The position numbers and the translations under genes are program-made. Below, one piece after another: positions 34,701 through 45,200 of a stretch of DNA of 64,000 nucleotides. The DNA is from Flavobacterium psychrophilum (GTDB lineage: Bacteria; Bacteroidota; Bacteroidia; Flavobacteriales; Flavobacteriaceae), in the NCBI GenBank assembly GCA_001708385.1, contig CP012388.1, forward strand, positions 806,001 to 870,000, in the 5' to 3' direction. The notes beneath the pieces are model-generated. The model saw only the letters and a program-made list of their open reading frames with translations. It searched no databases and was not told the DNA's origin. How positions within the stretch are numbered: the first letter of the stretch is position 1; each line of letters starts with the position of its first letter.

Positions 34701-35092
34701 CAGGAAACTATGAATACTCAATAGATGGCATTTACTACCAGTCGGATAACACCTTCTCAAACCTAGCATACGGATTATATACTGTTTATGTTAAAGACAA
34801 AAATGGATGCGGAATCACCGATGAAGAAATAGTATTATTAATGTATAGTAAATTTTTCACACCAAATGGTGATGGTACAAATGATACCTGGTCTATAAAA
34901 TACTCTTTCTATGAAAAAGATATAAAAGTAAATATCTTAAACCGATATGGTAAAATCTTAACAAACCTTAAACCCGGAGAATCCTGGGATGGAAAATATA
35001 ATGGACACGAGGTCCCTTCTGATGATTATTGGTTCGTGGTCAACAGAGCAAACGGAAAACAACACAAAGGTCATTTCTCACTAATACGATAA
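31784..35092 (+). CDS. Large T9SS-secreted surface protein with Ig-like repeats (gliding motility-associated C-terminus)
   Basis: 1102 residues with a signal peptide (RLLILIFSVLFFNLNYAQ). Residues about 20-470 look beta-propeller-like, with repeated DxxxNxYxxG elements such as TDGNIYAAVS and AQNNIYITGWF. Four Ig-like repeats follow, each beginning with a Cys (487, 564, 639, 715; spacing 75-77) and containing an IKWY core and NGCES-like ends. The C-terminal 85 residues (FFTPNGDGTNDTWSIKYS onward) form the gliding motility-associated type B T9SS sorting domain. It should be exported across the outer membrane and bound at or released from the cell surface. It is visibly more AT-rich than its neighbours, and no enzyme motif is seen. 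Confidence 0.93.
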   Translation: MSTRLLILIFSVLFFNLNYAQDFHWVRQLRGVNSDYSDEIKAITVDNNNNSYVIGETNSYSFDLDPTESGTDIVINNIQNFHAAYIVKVDEDGNYKWGKMFGNFRRGDYPIGIKVGTDGNIYAAVSVSEEISDNNADTYINVMKFTPEGIILSENKIPQHYSQNNGLHPLSFELDAQNNIYITGWFTGVIPISTTNTSLNLSAIGASYFLIKINNIGNIAWTKQFDLNSNMYSNIKIRPDGNLNIALYSDADTNYKLYNINTTNGSIIWEKEFQNQSAQNLHVSNNAIIISGTNGFDVPIDVDPSATSVVTVTAQNYLLFLDLNGSFVDVKEFFNPSSFEQLRITAITTDENNKCFITGTFYNTVDFNPNPSGIFNMTATGQYAEAFYVIFDENRNFEDAFKFGDENPKLDPYHNCYSIKISDLKVIDDISYIAGNFFWSCDFDPSPVAANTLKTIQISTINSDGFIQKLGTCNDNPPVRNQNQEFCSAEIPTVSSLSPQSSSIKWYGAQSDVAPLAGNVALIDGHTYYVSKKSGNCPESARMAVTVTIKPSPGPPTSTDQIFCKSENAKLQDMIISGQDIKWYNTANGAEELLPETLLLNATYYATQTLNGCESLRNAIKVTIDDTPEPIVATEQTFCFKDNPSINSISATGQNIKWYASLTDSTTIPSETLLQDDTIYYITQTLNNCESLRKSIHVVIQNTPPPAASQNQTLCAMQTPTLDDIVIEGSNIKWYDNDINRTVVPATTELQDGYTYFATQTINGCESILRTPIKITLITKLNGNDYQETICDKLNDGIENVDLKGFNNQIIEDASSYNFEYYLTLNGALKEFATERISQPENYVIPSGDKTIYVRITATNGCFQVVKLNLTLFTFTNVNLNEDIILCKDKSVMLNAGNNFDSYVWSTGAKTESILVRKPGDYKVEITKNIGNVFCTSLKSFTVTESQPAVITNIKTTDWTDNNNAITIYTEGSGNYEYSIDGIYYQSDNTFSNLAYGLYTVYVKDKNGCGITDEEIVLLMYSKFFTPNGDGTNDTWSIKYSFYEKDIKVNILNRYGKILTNLKPGESWDGKYNGHEVPSDDYWFVVNRANGKQHKGHFSLIR

Positions 35093-35094
35093 AT

Positions 35095-35475
35095 ATGAAA
35101 AAAATCATCTTTACCGATAAGGCACCCGCCCCTATCGGTCCGTACAGCCAGGCGGTATTATCAGGCAACACACTTTACACATCTGGACAAATACCATTAC
35201 ACCCCGTAACAGGAGAGCTTGTAACAGGCGATATCGAGACTGAGACCAAACAGGTTATGGAAAACATGAAAGCTGTTTTAGAAGCTGCCGACATGACGTT
35301 TGAGAATGTTGTAAAGTCGACAATCTTTATTAGCAACATGGACGATTTCGCTAAGATAAACGGCGTATACGCTGCTTATTTCAACGAAAAAACCGCTCCT
35401 GCAAGAGAAACGGTTCAGGTGGCAAAACTGCCTAAAAACGTAAATGTAGAAATATCTATGATTGCTGTGCAATAG
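35095..35475 (+). CDS. ridA: RidA family protein
   Basis: 126 residues from the ATG at 35095. A longer in-frame start at 35029 would overlap the T9SS gene and add 22 residues absent from relatives, so it is rejected. The family core is clear: KAPAPIGPYSQAVLSGNTLYTSGQIPLHP, then METETKQVMENMKAVLEAA-like helix and the substrate Arg in APARETVQVAKLP. RidA hydrolyses reactive 2-aminoacrylate and other enamines/imines released by PLP enzymes, protecting those enzymes. It starts 2 bases after the T9SS gene stop and is expected to be co-transcribed or to have an internal promoter. Confidence 0.93.
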   Translation: MKKIIFTDKAPAPIGPYSQAVLSGNTLYTSGQIPLHPVTGELVTGDIETETKQVMENMKAVLEAADMTFENVVKSTIFISNMDDFAKINGVYAAYFNEKTAPARETVQVAKLPKNVNVEISMIAVQ

Positions 35476-35502
35476 CCTGCAAAAAACAAATCTGCCGATG
35501 CG

Positions 35503-35542
35503 GGGTTTGTGGCTAGTGACACGTTGTGCACATCGCAAACCC
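35503..35542 (+). repeat. Hairpin with long structured loop downstream of ridA
   Basis: GGGTTTG pairs with CAAACCC across a 26-base loop that contains GTGACAC and GTGCAC. It has no T tract, so it is not a standard terminator. Located between convergent genes. Confidence 0.4.
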
Positions 35543-35563
35543 TAATCAGCATATTTACATATA

Positions 35564-36415
35564 TTATTTGTTTAGTTCATGGTATTCAATGAGACCATCA
35601 ATTGGCCTTCTTAATACATTCCCTAATTTAAGTCCATTTTTAGAAAGTACCTCTCCAAGCTCTGCTTTAAGATAAAATGCAATAGACCCTACAAAATGCA
35701 CAGGCACTTCGTGAGCGTTGTCATACTGCGTAATGTAGCAATCTACAAACACCTGCATTGCCTCAGTAATAATTCCTTTAATAAACTCATTATCTTTATT
35801 CTGGATAAGGAATTTAGCAAACGTTGCAAGGTATGCATTTGGGTTTGGCTCTTTGTACAGGTTATGCTTAATTACATCAGCATCAAGATTGTACTCAGAT
35901 TCAAATTTTTTAGCCAGGTCAGCCGGCATTTTATTGAAATAATAAGCACGTACAAGGTCACGTCCAAAACGGTTACCACTACAGTCGTCCATAGCAATAT
36001 ACCCTAATGACTGTACTTTTTGGTGAAGCTCTTCTCCATCAAAATAGCTACAGTTAGAACCTGTACCAAGTATACATACTATAGCTTTATCATTGGTTGG
36101 GTTTGTGGCGTAAGCAGCTGCGTACGTATCTTCTTTCACCGTAATTTCAGCTTTAGGAAAAAACTCCTGAAAGATACCTTTCATAAAATTCTTCATCCTA
36201 TCTGTACCGCAACCGGCACCGTAGAAAAAAAGTTCTGTAACTTCGTTTCTGTTATTGTATATATCAAATCGGGCTTCAAGACGCTCTAGAGCTTCCTCCC
36301 TATTAATAACTTCGGGGCTCAGTCCTAAAGTCTGGGTGTTAAAAAGCCTGTTGCCATTGTCGTCAAGAGCAATCCAATCGGCTTTTGTAGCACCACTGTC
36401 TACTAATAATTTCAT
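35564..36415 (-). CDS. BadF/BadG/BcrA/BcrD-type ATPase, N-acetylglucosamine kinase-like
   Basis: 283 residues of ASKHA fold. Phosphate-1 motif LLVDSGATKADWI, phosphate-2 motif CILGTGSNCSYF, and the adenosine motif VHFVGSIAFYL are visible, and DDCSGNRFGRDLVR lies in the middle. Bacteroidota members of this size are usually annotated N-acetylglucosamine kinase-like and probably phosphorylate GlcNAc or a related amino sugar in wall recycling. That would suit the GH3 and amidase enzymes nearby, but the sugar is not proven by sequence. It lies beyond a terminator after gap and has no obvious partner. Confidence 0.85.
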   Translation of the reverse strand: MKLLVDSGATKADWIALDDNGNRLFNTQTLGLSPEVINREEALERLEARFDIYNNRNEVTELFFYGAGCGTDRMKNFMKGIFQEFFPKAEITVKEDTYAAAYATNPTNDKAIVCILGTGSNCSYFDGEELHQKVQSLGYIAMDDCSGNRFGRDLVRAYYFNKMPADLAKKFESEYNLDADVIKHNLYKEPNPNAYLATFAKFLIQNKDNEFIKGIITEAMQVFVDCYITQYDNAHEVPVHFVGSIAFYLKAELGEVLSKNGLKLGNVLRRPIDGLIEYHELNK

Positions 36416-36512
36416 TTTCTTTGGGTAAATTTGAGTTAAGTTTGAGTCTTGTTTGTAAATGTAACTGCCTAACCAGGTTACTCTTAAGTTAAATAAATAT
36501 TAAGCTCTACAT

Positions 36513-36552
36513 AAAAAAACAAAGTCCCGCCTTTCTTTTCAAAAAGCGGGAC
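36513..36552 (-). terminator. Rho-independent terminator after gap
   Basis: Read leftward: GTCCCGCTTTTTG, short loop, then a near-complementary AAAGGCGGGAC, followed by TTTGTTTTTTT. It sits right after the gap stop. Confidence 0.8.
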
Positions 36553-36566
36553 AAGTTATAAAAATA

Positions 36567-38584
<2,018 letters not shown>

Positions 38585-38716
38585 TTTTTAGTATTTGATT
38601 GTAAAATTAATAATTTAATATAATTTATTTATTCGATTTTGCATTCTATTATTAAATCTGCAACATTTCAAACGTTTTCGTTAATAAGTTTTTCCTAAAA
38701 TAATCTTAAAGAAACT

Positions 38717-38755
38717 AAAAAAGCAGCTATTTCTCTTTGAAATGGCTGCTTTTTT
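38717..38755 (-). terminator. Terminator after the TamB-like gene
   Basis: Stem of 17 pairs with arm AAAAAAGCAGCTATTTC and one G-T pair, loop of 5, ending in a T run on both strands. Downstream of the 1518-residue gene. Confidence 0.85.
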
Positions 38756-38792
38756 CTTTAAATATAGAATTTTTTCCCCGATAAATTATCAA

Positions 38793-41700
38793 TTAATCGG
38801 TTTCAGGTATGCGTTGAGGCTGCTTTTCTTTACTATTCGTTTTTTTCTTATTCCTACTCTCCATGAATTTTATGTATTCCGGTGAAAGATCGGAGTCTGG
38901 AATATCATTACCCGTATTGTCTTTTTCCTTCTCCTCCGTCTTATTGAATAGTTTTCTCCAAAGTTCACGCACTGTATCAAAATCTACTTCATAAGTAAGT
39001 CCGACACCTTGCGTGTAGCCAATTCCCTCACCTAAGAAGTTAATATCATTTTCACGGTTAAACACTCTTCCTTTTAACGTATTTTCATCATTAAGGCGAA
39101 TTTGTGCTTCTACATTACCTACAATCTGCGATTCGTTCACACCTCCAACAGGAACACCCACCTGGCCGTTAACAGTAATCCTGTCATTAATTTGCGATGA
39201 CAATGTAAGTCCGACCTGAGAATTGGTTTCTACATACGGATTTCTGTCGGCCTGTACATAGTTAAAACCAATATTCACTTTACTATCCTGATCGGAGAAA
39301 ATATCATTTACAAGGCTACTTGCCCTTTCAAAAAGGTTACCCGCTACTGCCGTACCTGCATTCATACTGTTAGGATTAACAAAGCTTCCTGTAGAAAGCA
39401 ATGATAACGCCTGGTTTTGCCTTGTGGTCATATCACTAAGCCTGTATTCTAAATCAGACTTCAGTACCGAACTTACTCCAGGGAATGTAATCACGAAATC
39501 GGGCTCAGGACTTGTAAGATTACCGGTAAGCACGATACCTACCTCAACAGGTATATTTCTATTGAAAGTAGACGCCTCAAGTAATGCCGAAGGGTTTGCC
39601 CTGGTGGTGTAAACCGCTTCAAGGTTTAACCTTGCACGTGTAGGGTCACCCTCCCAGTTAATAGAACCACCCGGTTTTACGGTGAACTTTTTATCTATTA
39701 GCCCGGCATATTTAAAGTTGTAAGTTCCACTAAGTACAGAGAAATCTCCAAACATATTAAACTTACCTAGTGTATTAATATTTAGTAACAAGTTACCATT
39801 ACCGGTAGCTGTAAGCCCATGACCCGTATTCTTATCGATTATAACCTCAAGTTTTGCATCCGAATTTACAATAAGGTCAAAGTTAAGTTCCAGACCTTTA
39901 TAGGTTTTCGATCTATCCTCCACCACGATCCCCTTAAGCCTGTTTTCTTTTTCTTTCGGACTGAGGAATTTTATAAATGCAGCACTATTACTACTCGGTC
40001 CACTATTATTAATCGGTATTTTAATATCGGTACCTGCTGCGGATGTGGCATCTACCTTAATGAGTAGTGAAGTTACAGGGCCATCTATACTGGCTTTACC
40101 TTTAATGAAAGCCGTACCGTAATACATCGCCTCATCAGAATCCTGTGTATCCAGTACCACCATCCTGTCCGATTCAATAGTAAGATCTTCCAGTCCCCAT
40201 TCTTTAAACATCTTATGCTTTACCTTACCATTAAGCCTGCCCTTTGTTCCATATTTGGTATCGGTCATTTCTATATTCCTGAACTGGAACATCTCCTGAT
40301 TAAAATCTACCGTGGCGTTGTGTTCAAAATTATAATCGGTATTCAGGTAACCCACTTTCAGTCCGGCCTCTTTAAGGTAGAGTCGGCCGTTTATCTCAGG
40401 ATTCTTTACATTACCTACAATAGCCGCCCGTCCGGAAGCTTTACCTCTAATATCCGGAAATACCGATTTAAGGAATATTTCAAGTGGCGACATATCAAAA
40501 TCGGTAAATATAGCATCCATAGATAGTAGGGTTTGTTTATCTACTATCTCAATAGCACCACTGGTATAAAAGTTTTCATCGCCGTTTGTTGATAATGATG
40601 TACTAACGTTGAATTTTCTAAAGGAGTTATCTCCGGTAACCTGCATAGAGAGGTCGCCAAGGTTAAACTTATTAATTCTTAATGTATCTACTGTTATTGA
40701 CGATGACGGATGAAACTCCTGCTTATTTTGTTTTAGGCTAATTTCCCCGTTTAACCTTCCTCCAAAACTAAGACTATCAATAGAAGGTGTAATCTTATGG
40801 AGGTCGACATCGTTAAACGTTAGCTTAAGGTCTTTAAAGTCTTTGTTTCTAAGCATACCTGCCAGCTCAACCTTTTGGTCGTTGTGTGACATCGTAAGCT
40901 TGTCAATAGTAAAGTCGGTCAACTTTTTATTGAATACAATTTTATTCTGTCTCCCATCTTCTTCATTAATATACCATAAATAGTTTTTAAGTTTTATCTC
41001 CGATTTCTTAAATCCTACTACCGACTTATTATCTTTATCTATAGTATGGTACAGGTTTAAATTGAAATTATCTTTACCCTGGCTGCCGCCTTTAAACTCA
41101 GAACGCAGGTATAATGTATCGTTTTGAGTTACGTTAACAACTTTAAAGTCTGATATTTTGTAATTTTTTAGTTTAATGCTATCCATGCTTACGTAAGCAT
41201 TGTACAACGGATTCCTGTTATTTACGTCGATATCAATATTATTAAACTCATTATTGAATGCCGTTATCAAAGGCGAATCAAATGCAAGCACAAATTCCCC
41301 CTTATCAGCATTAATCCTTCCTTTCACGGTAGTATTATCCCCCACTACAATTCCCGGGTTTATAATTTCAACTATCTTATTATAAATAACAAAATTAAAG
41401 TCAAAGAACTGTCCCTTCTTGACCTTATACGGTGAATAATTGGTGTAGAGACTTCCCAAAGCATTTTCAACCAGCTTAGGCACCTCTTTTATATCGTAGA
41501 TACCTTTAACATAGCCTTCAATAATATCTTTAGAGTCAAGAGTTACTGTCCTTACCTTATTTTCATCATAAGATGCTTCTACTGTAAAATCGTCAAAGTA
41601 ATAACTGTCCCTGTTATTTTGATACGAAAGATTCGTAACATGAAGTTTACCGGCCAGGGTATTAAGACTATTTCCGCTGGCATCGGCCACAATATTTCCT

Positions 41701-43349
41701 TTAAAGATAGAAAGGGTGTCTTTCTTCATAAAGTTAAGCATATGCAGATCGGCATAATCAACCTGCGCATGAAAATCGTAATTAACACGGTTGTTGCTCA
41801 TATCAAGCAAACCGTCAAACGACATCAAAAGGTTAGGATCGTTACTTTCTATGCTTCCGTTAAAGAAAGGCCACTTTAACTGACCGTCTACAGTTATATT
41901 TTTGTAATTGTACTTATTTGCAGCAAAGCTGGTAATATTTCCTTTTACAATAGTATTAAGCGATTGTTTGTTGAATCCCTGCCCGTCTACATCTACATGA
42001 AGCGTAGCAAGACCAAACATTTTATTATCTAACAGCCCGCCAATATTAAAGCCGTCAAGGTCTATCGTTCCAAAGTATGACGCTTTATCCGGATTGTTAT
42101 AGTCATTAACCGAAAGATCCGTTGTTGCCTCCCCTAATTCAGACATTATATACATCTGGGTGGTAAGGTCGGTTTTAGTAAGCACTACATCACCAACAAG
42201 ATCTATACGTCCAAATTTTTCAAGTATAGTCGGTAAGCTTTTACCCAGTATTCTTGGCATTATTCCTTTAAGGTTGGCATAATTTGAAGTTATCCTGTCA
42301 AAGTTACCGTTCATATAAAAGCCCGGGCCCTGTTTGTCAAACAAATGCCTGAAGTTAACCGAACCTATAATTTCAGAATCGTTAGCATCCAACAGCTTAA
42401 GATCATGAAGCACGAAATTGTTCATAGGCCCTGTAAGCTTCGTAGAAAGATAAAACTTTTGATTAGGCCCAAATTCGTTATAGAAGTAATTAAGTTCATT
42501 AGATGATACTGAAGCCCTTTTTACCAAAAAGTCAAAATTAACACGGTTCACAAAATCCTTCATGTCATTTTTGCCATAGGTAAGCTTAACCGCTCCGGTA
42601 AGTGCAGACTCTGCCGTTACAAGTTCCAGATTATCCAGTTTAATATTGGTCTTGGTATATGTAAATTTCGCTTTAAGATTCTGCACAAAAAGCTTCCTGT
42701 GATCCAATAAAGAAAGTTTCCTTATATCTGCAGTAATATCGCTACCCTTAATATAAAAGTCTTTCAGCTCGCCGTTAAGCTTTTTAAAATCAAGAATTAC
42801 AGGCGTAACTGCATTTTCATTCGTCAGGCGAAAACGCCCATTGCTTACAACAAGGTCTTTTGTCCTTAACCTGAATTTACCTTTACCCGGTTTACCGTCA
42901 TCAAAGCGCTTTATAAAAAAATCAAGGTTAGATGTTTTTTCGTCTTTATAGGTTTTCATATGAAAGTTTAGCTTCTCTGCTTTTATAGAACCAAACTTTA
43001 ACTGGCTGTTTAAAAAGCCCCTAACGTTGAGGATATTTGTTTGAAGCCTCGTTGCTGAAACCAGTGTATCTTTATGATGATCGAGAATAAGCACACCTTT
43101 TAACTTAACACCCCCGAATACAGAAACTGCAATTTTTTCGATCTGGATGTTTGTTCCAAAATCTTCATTTAGCTTATCTGTAGCATAATGCGCTATCTTT
43201 GTCTGTACAAAAGGTAAAGACAAGGCTATGCCTAATAGCAGTATGAACACGATAATTCCGATTATCGTCCTGAGAAGTATTTTTTTAAATTTTTTGATAC
43301 TGCTAATTGTTTTAAATTTGTGCGCTGCTAGCTGGCTAACAAGCAACAA
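38793..43349 (-). CDS. tamB: TamB-like translocation/assembly module protein
   Basis: 1518 residues, among the largest in the window. The N-terminus has one membrane span (RTIIGIIVFILLLGIALSLP) followed by FVQTKIAHYATDKLNEDFG, typical of AsmA/TamB proteins. A very long repetitive beta-rich region then leads to the TamB C-terminal domain (about 1100-1450), with GLTATGNGNLLLNINT and a late EVDFDTVRELWRKLF end. It would bridge inner and outer membranes to help insert barrel proteins and move lipids. No ATG lies in the first 60 codons; the start is TTG at 43349 or a nearby non-ATG codon. A TATTTTTG box overlaps that codon. Confidence 0.88.
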   Translation of the reverse strand: MLLVSQLAAHKFKTISSIKKFKKILLRTIIGIIVFILLLGIALSLPFVQTKIAHYATDKLNEDFGTNIQIEKIAVSVFGGVKLKGVLILDHHKDTLVSATRLQTNILNVRGFLNSQLKFGSIKAEKLNFHMKTYKDEKTSNLDFFIKRFDDGKPGKGKFRLRTKDLVVSNGRFRLTNENAVTPVILDFKKLNGELKDFYIKGSDITADIRKLSLLDHRKLFVQNLKAKFTYTKTNIKLDNLELVTAESALTGAVKLTYGKNDMKDFVNRVNFDFLVKRASVSSNELNYFYNEFGPNQKFYLSTKLTGPMNNFVLHDLKLLDANDSEIIGSVNFRHLFDKQGPGFYMNGNFDRITSNYANLKGIMPRILGKSLPTILEKFGRIDLVGDVVLTKTDLTTQMYIMSELGEATTDLSVNDYNNPDKASYFGTIDLDGFNIGGLLDNKMFGLATLHVDVDGQGFNKQSLNTIVKGNITSFAANKYNYKNITVDGQLKWPFFNGSIESNDPNLLMSFDGLLDMSNNRVNYDFHAQVDYADLHMLNFMKKDTLSIFKGNIVADASGNSLNTLAGKLHVTNLSYQNNRDSYYFDDFTVEASYDENKVRTVTLDSKDIIEGYVKGIYDIKEVPKLVENALGSLYTNYSPYKVKKGQFFDFNFVIYNKIVEIINPGIVVGDNTTVKGRINADKGEFVLAFDSPLITAFNNEFNNIDIDVNNRNPLYNAYVSMDSIKLKNYKISDFKVVNVTQNDTLYLRSEFKGGSQGKDNFNLNLYHTIDKDNKSVVGFKKSEIKLKNYLWYINEEDGRQNKIVFNKKLTDFTIDKLTMSHNDQKVELAGMLRNKDFKDLKLTFNDVDLHKITPSIDSLSFGGRLNGEISLKQNKQEFHPSSSITVDTLRINKFNLGDLSMQVTGDNSFRKFNVSTSLSTNGDENFYTSGAIEIVDKQTLLSMDAIFTDFDMSPLEIFLKSVFPDIRGKASGRAAIVGNVKNPEINGRLYLKEAGLKVGYLNTDYNFEHNATVDFNQEMFQFRNIEMTDTKYGTKGRLNGKVKHKMFKEWGLEDLTIESDRMVVLDTQDSDEAMYYGTAFIKGKASIDGPVTSLLIKVDATSAAGTDIKIPINNSGPSSNSAAFIKFLSPKEKENRLKGIVVEDRSKTYKGLELNFDLIVNSDAKLEVIIDKNTGHGLTATGNGNLLLNINTLGKFNMFGDFSVLSGTYNFKYAGLIDKKFTVKPGGSINWEGDPTRARLNLEAVYTTRANPSALLEASTFNRNIPVEVGIVLTGNLTSPEPDFVITFPGVSSVLKSDLEYRLSDMTTRQNQALSLLSTGSFVNPNSMNAGTAVAGNLFERASSLVNDIFSDQDSKVNIGFNYVQADRNPYVETNSQVGLTLSSQINDRITVNGQVGVPVGGVNESQIVGNVEAQIRLNDENTLKGRVFNRENDINFLGEGIGYTQGVGLTYEVDFDTVRELWRKLFNKTEEKEKDNTGNDIPDSDLSPEYIKFMESRNKKKTNSKEKQPQRIPETD
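43313..43320 (+). promoter_or_regulatory. Candidate -7 element for tsaD, inside the tamB coding start
   Basis: TAAATTTG on the plus strand matches TAnnTTTG, about 103 bases upstream of tsaD and within the first codons of the divergent tamB. Confidence 0.35.
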
Positions 43350-43354
43350 AAATA
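43347..43354 (-). promoter_or_regulatory. Candidate -7 element overlapping the tamB TTG start
   Basis: The minus strand reads TATTTTTG and its last three bases are the annotated TTG start at 43349 or directly abut it. If it is the promoter, the real start must be further in. Confidence 0.35.
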
Positions 43355-43423
43355 GGAATTTTATATACTTGTTAAATTCGCTTTAAGGCTTTTTTATAAT
43401 ACCAAATTCTGTGCCTGAAAATT

Positions 43424-44446
43424 ATGACGGAAAAACCTACATATATATTATCTATCGAAAGCTCATGCGATGATACCGCTGCAGCCATACTTGAGAACGG
43501 AAAAGTACTCTCTAATGTTGTTGCAAGACAGGCTATCCATGAAGAATATGGCGGCGTTGTACCCGAGCTTGCCTCGCGTGCGCACCAACAGAATATTGTT
43601 CCTGTAATAGATGTTGCTCTGAAAAAAGCGAATATTTCGAGGGAACAGCTTAGTGCTGTAGCCTTTACACAAGGCCCCGGACTGATGGGATCTTTACTGG
43701 TAGGCAGTTCTTTTGCGAAATCTATGGCACTTGCATTAGGTGTTCCGCTTATTGCGGTGAACCATATGCAGGCACACATACTGGCACATTTTATAGATGA
43801 GGAAGGTTTCGACAAACCCGATTTTCCTTTTTTAGCGATGACCATAAGTGGTGGCCACACTCAGATCGTAAAAGTGAAAAGCTTTTTTGAAATGGAAGTT
43901 ATCGGCGAAACCACCGATGACGCCGTTGGTGAAGCTTATGATAAAAGTGCAAAAATACTGGGACTACCTTATCCGGGCGGGCCTTTAGTTGATAAGTTTG
44001 CCCAGTTAGGTAACCCTAAAGCCTTTCCTTTTACCAAACCTAAAGTCCCGGGATTAGACTTTAGCTTTAGTGGACTTAAAACGCAGATATTATATTTCGT
44101 GCAAAAAAATGTAGTTGCCAATCCTGATTTCATTAACGAGAACATGAATGATATTTGTGCTTCCATACAGCACACCATTATTAATATCCTTATGGATAAG
44201 CTAAAGCTTGCCGTAAAAGACACCGGTATTACTCAGGTGGCAATTGGGGGCGGTGTTTCTGCCAATAGCGGCATCCGTGCCACACTTAAGGAAGCAGAGA
44301 AAAAATACGGTTGGAAAACCTTTATCCCAAAATTTGAATATACTACCGACAATGCCGCAATGATTGGCATTGTAGGCTACCATAAATACTTGGAACATCA
44401 GTTTAACGATGCTTCTGTAACCTCTAAAGCGCGAATAGAACTTTAA
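43424..44446 (+). CDS. tsaD: tRNA N6-threonylcarbamoyladenosine synthase subunit TsaD
   Basis: 340 residues. ASKHA-fold motifs YILSIESSCDDTAAA and FTQGPGLMGSL, the metal-binding His114 and His118 in NHMQAHILAHF, and TISGGHTQIVKV. A late GGGVSANSGIR block is also present. It transfers the threonylcarbamoyl group to A37 of ANN-decoding tRNAs with TsaB and TsaE; those are not in the window. Essential in most bacteria. rsmE starts 1 base after the stop, so the two are co-transcribed. The start is chosen at the ATG before TEKPTYIL, as in relatives. Confidence 0.97.
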   Translation: MTEKPTYILSIESSCDDTAAAILENGKVLSNVVARQAIHEEYGGVVPELASRAHQQNIVPVIDVALKKANISREQLSAVAFTQGPGLMGSLLVGSSFAKSMALALGVPLIAVNHMQAHILAHFIDEEGFDKPDFPFLAMTISGGHTQIVKVKSFFEMEVIGETTDDAVGEAYDKSAKILGLPYPGGPLVDKFAQLGNPKAFPFTKPKVPGLDFSFSGLKTQILYFVQKNVVANPDFINENMNDICASIQHTIINILMDKLKLAVKDTGITQVAIGGGVSANSGIRATLKEAEKKYGWKTFIPKFEYTTDNAAMIGIVGYHKYLEHQFNDASVTSKARIEL

Positions 44447-44447
44447 T

Positions 44448-45155
44448 ATGCAATTATTTTATAACCCACAAGTACAGCCCGGCGATACTGCCTTTACATT
44501 TGATAAGGAAGAAAGCAGGCATATTGTAAAAGTACTCCGCAAAAAAGAAGGTGATACCATACACATTTCTAATGGAAACGGCTACCTGTTTACTTCTGAG
44601 ATAAATTTTGCGAACGAGAAAAAATGCGAGGTTCAGATAACTGCTGAAAAATTCCATGAGCCGGCTCCTTATTCTTTGCATCTTGCAGTAGCACCAACTA
44701 AAATGAACGACCGTTACGAATGGTTCTTAGAAAAAGCTACAGAAATTGGCATTACTGAAATAACACCCATTATCTGCGAACACAGCGAACGCAACAATTT
44801 TAAAGCCGACCGTTTCGAAAAGATTCTGCAAAGTGCCATGAAGCAGTCGTTACAATTTTATATGCCTAAACTAAACGAGCCAATAGCTTTTAACTCGTTT
44901 GTATCAGCGCAGCATGAAGGTCAGCTTTTTATAGCCCACTGCGAGGAAACCGAAAAGCGTCTGCTTAAGAACGCCATTGAACCCAAAAAACAAGTTACTA
45001 TCCTTATTGGCCCTGAAGGCGATTTTTCCTCTAAAGAGATCGCTTTGGCCTTACAGCAACATTATATACCTGTATCTTTAGGCAATACCCGCTTACGCAC
45101 TGAAACTGCAGCCATTGTAGCGGCACACAGTGTGGCATTTGTGAATGAGGAGTAA
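44448..45155 (+). CDS. rsmE: 16S rRNA (uracil(1498)-N(3))-methyltransferase
   Basis: 235 residues. An N-terminal PUA-like domain (HIVKVLRKKEGDTIHI) is followed by a SPOUT methyltransferase with the KATEIGITEITPI region and the deep-trefoil knot motifs IGPEGDFSSKEI and SLGNTRLRTETAAI that bind SAM. It methylates U1498 of 16S rRNA in the small subunit. It directly follows tsaD, making an RNA-modification pair. A dispersed repeat lies just downstream, with no standard terminator. Confidence 0.95.
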   Translation: MQLFYNPQVQPGDTAFTFDKEESRHIVKVLRKKEGDTIHISNGNGYLFTSEINFANEKKCEVQITAEKFHEPAPYSLHLAVAPTKMNDRYEWFLEKATEIGITEITPIICEHSERNNFKADRFEKILQSAMKQSLQFYMPKLNEPIAFNSFVSAQHEGQLFIAHCEETEKRLLKNAIEPKKQVTILIGPEGDFSSKEIALALQQHYIPVSLGNTRLRTETAAIVAAHSVAFVNEE

Positions 45156-45200
45156 TTAGTTTTCAATCGCAATCGCATTTTTCAGTTGATATTGTTTGTC

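Noticed and set aside
35029..35094. Longer N-terminus for RidA
   Set aside because: It overlaps the T9SS gene in another frame and adds residues absent from the family, while the ATG at 35095 fits exactly.
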